Origin: Limnomonas spitsbergensis
Lineage: Eukaryota; Chlorophyta; Chlorophyceae; Chlamydomonadales
Length of the DNA stretch: 64,000 bases
NCBI GenBank assembly: GCA_037349105.1
Contig: JAYJMM010000099.1
Span: 3,139,501 to 3,203,500 of the forward strand
Direction of reading: 5' to 3'
Below the pieces are notes generated by a model. That model had not been told where the DNA came from. It did no database searches and worked only from the letters and a program-made list of their open reading frames with translations. How positions within the stretch are numbered: position 1 is the first letter of the stretch; each line of letters starts with the position of its first letter. The position numbers were made by a program, and so were the translations under genes. Positions 57,691-64,000 of the stretch are shown here, in pieces.

Positions 57691-59775
57691 TGAGGAAGAG
57701 CTAACATCCTCTCTAATAAGAGTACTGATGAGAGTATATTGTAGCATGCACTGGAAATGATGTGGCTTGTCAATACGTCAATAATGCCATGAATGATTTG
57801 TAGGGTTCAGGTCTTAACAGGATCCCAGGAGAGTGCAGGCTAAGCATTGTGGGTGTTAAGGGTTCAGGTTTTCATTTAAAAAGGGTGCAGGCTGGGCGTT
57901 GTGGGTGTTTAGGGTTCAAGTTTTAACAAAATCCCAGGAGGGTGCAGGCTAAGCGTTGTGGGTGTTTAGGGTTTAGGAGGGGCATACATATCTTAAGCAA
58001 CCTCACTGGAAAGCCCAGTATCTGAGAACTCGACCCCTTTGTAATTCCACTAAGAGCACCCATTGACGTGTTTAGAACGATGCATACCCTCTGGGCCCTG
58101 CGTCAACATCATTGAGTAAATCTCATTAGGGGCATCCGTGGCTGGCCTTGGTCCTGATGATATCTTGGCCTGAAAGCAGCATATTTCACTATCATGAACT
58201 CATGAAGCCGCCTTTTGTAGCGCTGATGTAGAGCATCTCCCCTTATGATTGCTGATGGCCCTGGCCTTGGATTTCGTTTCAGTGGCTTTGTCCTAGTCTT
58301 CGCCTCAGCTTATATATTTGGGTTAAGTAGCATGAAACCTACTTTCACAGCACTGGTACAGGGCATCTCCTCTTGTGATTGCAAACAGCCTTGGCCTTGG
58401 TCTATGCCTGAGTGGCTTTGGCACACCCTCTGCTTTACCCTATTTTAGCAGCGCAAACCCTAATTTGGCAGCACCATCTCAGAGTTCGCCAATGGCCCCA
58501 GTCCCGGTGTACGCTCACAGCCTTGGCCTACTCTTCGCCTCTTTCAGTAGGGCAAGCCCTACTTTAGCAACGCTGACATGCAATCTCCCCTGCAACCACA
58601 AATGGCTTTGACGTTGGTCTACGCCTCGCCCTGGCCCACTCTTTTCGCCCGAGCCTAATCCTGTATTATTTATTTTTTGGCAGCGCAAATACTGGGCAAG
58701 TCCCCCTGGGGTCGCCAACGGCCCCGGCCTTGGTCGATTGTAGGCCTTGATCTATTATAGAATATATTCTGAATTGCCCCAAACCACTCCCTTCAGACCA
58801 GACGCTTGGGCACCCACACCGAGCCTTTTTGAGCTAGGCCCAGAGATGTAACGTCGTGTACTCTTGGCCCAGGCCTACTTTGGCAGAACTAATGCAGAGT
58901 ATCGGTCCTTGAGGTCGCCAGTGGCCTTGGCCTTGAGCTGCTCCATGTTCAGCACGGTGCGCCTCCAATGCCTGATTAGGGTTTGAGGATCAGGTTTATG
59001 ATTGCTTTAGTGTTTGGGAATCAGGTTTAGGGTTGTTTAGGGTTTAAGGATCAGAGTAAGGGTAAATTTAGGGTTTGGAAACAGGTGTAGGGTTGATTTA
59101 CGGTTTGGGGATGAGGGTAAGGCTTGATTTGGGGTTGTCGTTACAAAGTTACACCTAACCACCTTCACACCCACAGCCTTTTTCGAAAGGGCCAGGCACT
59201 GCGAACCAGGGGGGAAACCAGCGACAATGACCAAAACGTAAACCGAATCTAGGATCCCAGGCAGCGGCTCACAGGCAGCAGCTCTCAAGCAGTCAATTCC
59301 AGGCCGCGGCTCAGAGGCAGCTGATCTCAAGCAGTCCATCCCACAATACCCCCCAGGCAGCTTGGAGGAGCGCTTCCGTGCACGCTCAATATTTTCCTGG
59401 GACTGTCGCAATAACTGTCGCAATACACTTGCTCTTCTCCTTGTACTATTGCTGTTATACCGTAACAGTCAAATTGGAAATGAAACACCGGTCCTCGATA
59501 CTGTTCCTCCTCCCCCTCGAAATGGCAACTGAAAGCAAATTCTAATTTAGAGCCCAACACGCTGTACTGACGCCCAAGACGCTCTCCTGACAACCTGCTT
59601 TTAAACCTTGACACCCCTTACACGGTATACACGAACATAGAAGACATATATGCCTAGCATAAGTACCGGTAACTAGGGTTCGGCATATTTATATTAAGTT
59701 AGATAAACATCACATTATATAAATGATATTGTTAACTATAATCGAGACCTGCTTAACGTATTGTACATAAAAAAC
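57691..59775. other. Repeat-rich gap downstream of PAP
   Basis: 57800-57975 has three copies of a ~75-bp unit (GAGAGTGCAGGCTAAGCATT...GGGTGTTTAGGGTTCA). 58140-58960 is a diverged ~115-bp array. 58970-59130 holds GGGTTTAGGGTTG-type units. Minus-strand open frames at 59037-59614 have no recognisable family, so I do not call a gene. Confidence 0.6.
58140..58960. repeat. Diverged ~115-bp tandem repeat (6-7 copies)
   Basis: Units share GGCATCTCC...TGGCCTTGG(T/A)CTRYGCCT..GTGGCTTTG and CCTACTTT.GCAGCRCTGA. Copies start near 58160, 58225, 58350, 58470, 58580, 58700 and 58890 and differ strongly, so this is an old array. Confidence 0.75.
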
Positions 59776-60345
59776 ATGGATTCGAAAAAACCCCGAAAAT
59801 CGACTTCAAAACGCGAAGAAACGGCTTTTCAGCCACTGTCAGCTACGTCTACAAGAAGCGCTGGCGTTCGCATCCATCTCTATGCAGTTGAAGTCTGGAA
59901 TGCCTTTTAAGAAACAGATGAACGATTACTCCCTCTGGCGGATGGCAAGCAACTGCACCATGGCTATGTGTGGACGCCCGCGGACTTGTTGAACGGAATG
60001 AACAGGATACCGCGATCTTGGAACAGCAAATACATCTGCGTGATGGGCGAGGAGTCTCCAGGCGCGCCATGCTGTCAACTTCAGTGCAAAGGCTGCGGGC
60101 AGAATTTGACGCCGTGCAACCCAGCTGCTTCTGTCAAGGCGCATTCAGGCCATTGCGCAGCGCAGCAGGCAATCGGCAAAAGCCCCATAAAGTTTGCCGC
60201 AACTCCTGCAAGCCCATCTTCCCCGGTTGCTACCCCGATCAAGAGCACCAAGGGGCAGACCAGCATCTTAAACTTATATAAACTTATATACCTAACCCAT
60301 TTATATATATACCTGGCCTGTACAACCAAACCTACATACCCGTGA
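59776..60345 (+). pseudogene. BED-type zinc finger / hAT-like transposon relic
   Basis: From ATG 59776 the frame reads MDSKKPRKSTSKREETAFQP, meets TAA at 59908-59910, and continues open in the same frame through HHGYVWTPADLLNGMNR, WNSKYICVMGEES and CCQLQCKGCGQNLTPCNPAA. The sequence CKGCGQ...KAHSGHC has the C-x2-C / H-x3-C layout of a BED finger, as at the N-terminus of hAT transposases. No catalytic domain follows before 60345. A basic N-terminus, premature stop and truncation suggest a dead copy. It lies tail-to-tail with the VPS35 end. Family assignment is tentative. Confidence 0.5.
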
Positions 60346-60386
60346 CCCCATGGGCGCGCGCCGCCTCCACTAAAACCCATGCACCA

Positions 60387-60473
60387 TCAAGTGGCAAAGC
60401 ATGCAGACCTGGCGGTTTCGGAGCCCTCCAGTCCGCCCTTGCCGACCTCTCCTTGGATCAAGTCGATGATCGT
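60387..60473 (-). CDS. VPS35: VPS35 last exon
   Basis: On the minus strand: acceptor ATTGTGCCGCAG, 28 codons, TGA at 60389-60387. TIIDLIQGEVGKGG continues the terminal VPS35 helix. An acceptor echo (CCTCGCCGCAGATGGTTAAG on minus) lies at about 60520-60545. Confidence 0.72.
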   Translation of the reverse strand, partial: TIIDLIQGEVGKGGLEGSETARSACFAT

Positions 60474-61505
60474 CTGCGGCACAATTCATTCCCACATTGT
60501 CACACCCTTTTCACACTTAACCATCTGCGGCGAGGCCTGGAGGCACACTTTGTTTAGGGTTTAGGGTTTTAGGGTTTAGAGTTTGGGGTTTTAGCGTTGA
60601 GAGTTGAAGGTTTTAGGTTTTAGGGTTACACGTCCAAAACATTTTACAATTAAACAGACGTGTGGAGAAAGGTCTCGAGGCTCAATTTAAATATCTGACA
60701 ACAGGAGGCACACAGCTGTGTATTTCAAAATCACATGTACTGTAGGAGGTGGGGAGTTGGGTGGCAGGGGAGGCAGGACGCAAGGTGGCATGTGCAGCAC
60801 GATACGGCATATGACATGGCACAGGTAAAGCCAGACTGTACTGCCAAGGTAGCACAATACAGCACAGCTCAAGCGAGATTGAGCCACCATGGCGGCACGA
60901 GATTGATCGACGCCTTGCAAGGCGAAGAGAGAAAGCGCGGTACAAAATATGTCGCTACCCGTATCAGGGGCCAAGCGATAGCCATAAATAAAAAAATAAA
61001 ATGCCCCCCCCCCCAGCTGAACAAAGTATCCGGTAGTGCAGGGAACACCGCCCTCTATTTTTTCAAGGCTCGGGCAGAGGACACGCTGCATGATGTCTCT
61101 ACAGCAAAGGTTCGATCAACCGAAGGCAGTACACCGCCCGATCCCCTATCTAGCACTCAAAGCACAGTATGCAGAACATCTTGGTGTGCGGTACTCCCTG
61201 CATGCAGTACACCACGGTACTGCTGTACATCCCTGCATGCGGTACACATTTTGGAATGCGAAACGTCCTGGTATTCTGTAGGCTGGAACATCCCTGCATG
61301 CAGTACACCCTGGTACTGCTGTACATCCCTGCATGCCGTACATCCTGGTGTGCAATACATCCCACACATTTTCACCCAGCCAGACCTGTATGACTGACGG
61401 CGTGAATTTCGCAACGCTGCGGTCGAAGTAGTAGATGTAGTGCTCCAGGATCTCGATGTACAGCACTACATAGCTGCGGTCCCCGGCTCGTGCCGCAGCC
61501 GCCAC
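60387..61505 (-). CDS. VPS35: VPS35 retromer subunit, C-terminal part (5' incomplete)
   Basis: Two minus-strand exons join in phase: 40 codons containing YVVLYIEILEHYIYYFDR and VAKFTPSVIQ, and a last exon TIIDLIQGEVGKGGLEGSET then ARSACFAT and TGA. The pattern LYxEILxxYIYxFxR...TPSxIQ..IxLI is the end of the VPS35 alpha-solenoid in plants and animals. VPS35 is the core of the retromer complex, which recycles cargo receptors from endosomes. Earlier exons, which should lie at higher coordinates, are not recognised up to 64000, so the next intron is long or contains an insertion. Confidence 0.75.
60550..60640. repeat. TTTAGGG-like heptamers
   Basis: TTTAGGGTTTAGGGTTTTAG and decayed copies lie in the last VPS35 intron. 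In gene orientation they read CCCTAAA, as upstream of many acceptors in this window. Confidence 0.85.
60785..60900. repeat. Dispersed repeat relative of 38905-39000
   Basis: GCAGCACGATACGGCATATG...AAGCCAGACTGTACTGCCAA...GTAGCACAATACAGCACAGC...AGCGAGATTGAGCCACCATG resembles the block in PAP intron 5. Confidence 0.55.
61165..61385. repeat. CCCTGCATGCAGTACACC repeats (about 32-50 bp period)
   Basis: ATCCCTGCATGCAGTACACC / ATCCCTGCATGCGGTACACA / ATCCCTGCATGCCGTACATC with CGGTACTGCTGTACATCCC between them. On the minus strand this is the sequence just after the VPS35 donor. Confidence 0.9.
61386..61505 (-). CDS. VPS35: VPS35 penultimate exon
   Basis: On the minus strand: acceptor GTTTCTGAACAG, 40 codons starting VAAAARAGDRSYVVLYIEIL, donor GTCTGG. 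Phase 0 at both ends. Confidence 0.75.
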
Positions 61506-61509
61506 CTGT

Positions 61510-61930
61510 TCAGAAACAGGTATGAACAGGTGTGGGCAGGAACGGGCGATGTACAGCAGTACACAGATACGGTATGCAGTAGCGCCGCAGCCACCACCTG
61601 CCAGGAATGGGTATGAACATGTGTGAGCAGGGTGGCGATGCACAGCAGTACAAACGTACCACTTGCTAGAAAGTTGGTGTGAACATGTATGGGCAGGAAG
61701 GCGATGTGCAACATGGCATAGGTACCACTTGCTAGAAAATAGGTATGACCAAGTGTGGACAGGAAGGCGATGTGCAACAGTGCATAGGTATGGTCGCCAG
61801 TAGCGCCGCAATATCCATCTGCCGGGTAGCGGGTATGAACAGGTATGAGAAGGGGCGCGATGTACAGCAGTACAATGTTGCGGTACCTGACGCGCGCAGA
61901 CTCCAGCTCCTGCAGGGGGAATCAAGTTGT
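61510..61930 (-). repeat. VPS35: About five acceptor echoes of the VPS35 exon
   Basis: On the minus strand, decayed copies of GCAGCTATGTAGTGCTGTACATCGAG recur with about 70-85-bp spacing: 61545-61580 (ACTGCTGTACATCGCCC), about 61630-61650, about 61700, about 61770 and 61855-61915 (CGCAACATTGTACTGCTGTA). The farthest copy covers the exon start as well. Polarity matches the plus-strand genes: echoes lie upstream of the acceptor in gene orientation. Confidence 0.85.
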
Positions 61931-62620
61931 TCAGACACCCTGTAAGCCATACATGATCCACACACGATTCACACACGATTCACACATGATCCACACCTGA
62001 GTTGGTTTGCTGATATCACCCATTCCTGTCATGATCCGCAGGTTGTGCACAACTTTTGCATGAATCAGATTGCATCGATCCAGTCTTTGTCATGCCGTTC
62101 TGACATTTGCTTCCTGATGGTCTTGTTGGTCTGTTGCTCTCTGCTGCTTCTCTATGCCTGATCTATATTGTTCTTGGACTTGCAGCGTTGCAGTTGTTGT
62201 GTTGATTCCTTCCTGGTCTCACTGCTGATACCTAAATCACACACTTGTTCTTGCGCAACCCCCTGAGCCGGCGCTACCACCCATACCCCACATAATCCCA
62301 CGGGAAGTTCGCTGAATGCTTGAAGTCTGTCTGATTTACGTACACTATTCCCACCCATACCGCTCATAAGCCGCGTGCTCCTTCAATGTTTTACTTGTGT
62401 TATGCATGTGTGTTCATCAAATCTGCAATGTTTCTTGCGATATCATCGCGAACTCTTCTCATTTTCACTCATTTATTGACTCATGGTGCTCTCCTATAGT
62501 CCTGAAGCTCTCTGACAGTTTGCCCACATCATCGCACTATGCACATGTCCCTACCCAGGCTTGAACACACCCAATGCACTATGTAGCAGCTGTCATATGG
62601 GCTTGAACAAAAAGCACTGT
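61931..62620. other. No supported gene
   Basis: Direct repeats CACACACGATTCACACACGA at 61950-61990. The minus strand from 62367 down to about 61990 reads as a frame with several stops (ESTQQLQRCKSKNNIDQA, then RSSREQQTNKTIRKQMSERH DKDWIDAI, then FMQKLCTTCGS), possibly the decayed end of a mobile-element protein. I do not recognise it. Confidence 0.4.
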
Positions 62621-63179
62621 ATACTGGCCGATTGACCATGCGCAGCATCATTTCTCATGTGTGTGTCCCACTGACCCACTGTCACTTGGTTTCAGCCACA
62701 ACATTACCCTGCAGCCCTCAGCACCAGCACACTTCACAAGTTGTAAAACACCACACACTGCACTACTCGACAGTGTTTTTCGCTAATCTGTTACAGGGTA
62801 TAATTGTGCGGACGGTCGGCACTAGTCTCAATTTATTGTAGGTACGGTGGCAGGCTAATGTGCTTCCTACCACCGCTGATGATTGGGCATTACGAGCAAC
62901 ATGAAAGGTAGCGCAAGTATCAACAAGTCTGGTCTTTGTGACGTCCAGCAAAAAGATCAAGGCCGTCCGCGCAACGTAACACTTGTAAACGGCCAGTGCG
63001 TCAGGCGGTCCAGAAGGCAAGAAGGCTGCTCTCAGGGAACATTGATCAACACACAGGTAACATTGCGTTATGTAAAGCTTGTATCCTACAGAATTGAGTC
63101 GACTAGGTGTCTAAGAGACCACCGCACCGACATTGCTGTTTGTAATGAAGACCAATCAATCTGTTTTCAATGACTGCAG

Positions 63180-63284
63180 AGCCGGAAGCGAGCTGCCATC
63201 AACAGTGAGAGCTCGCGTGGAAGTCGTGACAACTCAGTACGAGAAGAACAGCAGCACCACCGTAGTGCTGACGAGAAACGGCAG
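63180..63284 (+). CDS. Possible exon of an unidentified gene
   Basis: Acceptor TGACTGCAG, 35 open codons (SRKRAAINSESSRGSRDNSV then REEQQHHRSADEKRQ), donor GTGGGT. Hydrophilic and Arg/Ser-rich with no recognised domain. The following open frame does not join in the same phase at the nearest AG, so this is weak. Confidence 0.25.
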
Positions 63285-63386
63285 GTGGGTTTGCAACAAA
63301 GTTAATGTTCAGGATAGGCGTTCGTTTGCCAATTGTATACAACATCTACGCATAAAGGCTGGTGGTGCCTTGTTCTTTATGCAGTG

Positions 63387-63698
63387 ATGTCTCTGCATTG
63401 TGATGCCATGCAGCCACCAACAGCCCCCTCTCAACCCATGCAACTGTTCCAGGCTGTCGCATCGACCGAGCTCTCTTCTGCATCCAAGCCTGCAGTGACC
63501 AGTGTGTCCTGGACACCACCTGACAACCCACCGGAGGGTGCTGACTTGACTTCTGAGCAATATGAACGTTTCAAGCAATGGTTGATGTCGCCTGACCAGC
63601 TACCAAAACAGACCAGCTCAGATGAGCAGTTGAAGCGAGCAGGTTACACTTGCTGGCAACATTACATGTGGTTTGCCCTGGCGATGGATTTTGACTGA
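63387..63698 (+). CDS. Unidentified open frame, 103 codons
   Basis: ATG at 63387 to TGA at 63696-63698. Begins MSLHCDAMQPPTAPSQPMQL and includes PPEGADLTSEQYERFKQWL and YTCWQHYMWFALAMDFD. The composition looks protein-like (a Pro/Ser-rich start, then an amphipathic acidic part), but I cannot assign a family. A preceding acceptor-like TTTATGCAG at 63375-63383 suggests an internal exon of a spliced gene. Confidence 0.35.
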   Translation: MSLHCDAMQPPTAPSQPMQLFQAVASTELSSASKPAVTSVSWTPPDNPPEGADLTSEQYERFKQWLMSPDQLPKQTSSDEQLKRAGYTCWQHYMWFALAMDFD

Positions 63699-63709
63699 TC
63701 TGGCTGAGA

Positions 63710-64000
63710 ATGGTGCAACAAGTAACAGCTGTTGATCTGACATGCATCACGGGCCGCATTCAGATGCTGGCAGCCGCTGGTGTTTTGGACGCTGGTCAGA
63801 TGCCCGACAGAATTAGTGAACGCAAATTGCATCGCACAGAGGACGCAGCACACATCCAAGGAGACTGGCAAACAGAGCCAGCAACGTTCATCTACCATGA
63901 CAAAGTAGCAGATGATACCGTGTCAGCTGAGCTGGTGTGCCGCTTGCAAAGTGTACACAATGTGAGTTCTTGCTTAACTTTGTATGCTGACCATCGATAC
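63710..64000 (+). CDS. Unidentified open frame running off the window
   Basis: ATG at 63710 stays open to the last base (97 codons): MVQQVTAVDLTCITGRIQML, AAAGVLDAGQMPDRISERKL, then ...WQTEPATFIYHDKV and VSAELVCRLQSVHN. A donor-like AATGTGAGT at 63959-63967 could end an exon. It may belong with the preceding frame to one transposon or host gene. No domain recognised. Confidence 0.35.
   Translation, partial: MVQQVTAVDLTCITGRIQMLAAAGVLDAGQMPDRISERKLHRTEDAAHIQGDWQTEPATFIYHDKVADDTVSAELVCRLQSVHNVSSCLTLYADHRY

Noticed and set aside
59037..59614. Minus-strand frames of 95 and 128 codons
   Set aside because: They overlap in different frames, contain short internal repeats, and I recognise no domain. 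Left as unexplained sequence.

Overview
This is eukaryotic nuclear DNA. It holds two very long, intron-dense genes and the tail of a third, with coding sequence in short exons of 30-330 bp separated by repeat-filled introns. GC-rich exons, GT-AG splicing, interstitial copies of the plant-type telomere heptamer CCCTAAA, and a PPR-cyclin fusion gene all point to a green alga. The recurring TTCAGCTACA decamer in introns reminds me of the prasinophyte Cymbomonas tetramitiformis. That species guess comes from memory and is tentative.

Layout. 1-1320 is a 92-bp tandem array. 2030-28883 (+) is a PPR-cyclin gene that I could read as 21 exons in consistent phase (891 visible residues, 5' end missing): an N-terminal helical region, about nine PPR motifs, an SMR-like segment, a Gly-rich linker and a cyclin-like fold. 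Its introns hold a 105-bp satellite, a 66-bp minisatellite of about 4.9 kb, and many smaller arrays. 28884-33095 is a gene gap containing a 1.4-kb GGAAA pentanucleotide repeat. 33096-57690 (+) is a complete purple acid phosphatase gene: 20 exons, 1,989 coding bases, 662 residues, a signal peptide, and all seven metal-ligand positions. It contains a 20-bp satellite (2.4 kb) and a 21-bp minisatellite (2.1 kb) in introns. 57691-60380 is repeat-rich and carries a broken BED-finger/hAT-like transposon relic. 60387-61505 (-) is the 3' end of a VPS35 retromer gene. 62600-64000 has unidentified open frames that run off the window.

The most striking pattern is what I call splice-junction echoes. Almost every exon edge in all three genes is repeated several times in the neighbouring intron. 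Upstream of an acceptor lie decayed copies of 'acceptor + first part of the exon'. Downstream of a donor lie decayed copies of 'last part of the exon + donor'. Copy number runs from one to about 13, and in places the echo has grown into a satellite array. The window therefore contains roughly a hundred decoy splice sites. I do not know of a description of this as a systematic process.

The genes are not an operon and share no obvious pathway: organellar RNA handling (PPR-cyclin), secreted or vacuolar phosphate scavenging (PAP), and endosomal sorting (VPS35). All exon boundaries were set by eye from splice consensus, reading phase and protein-family expectation. No alignment or transcript was available.
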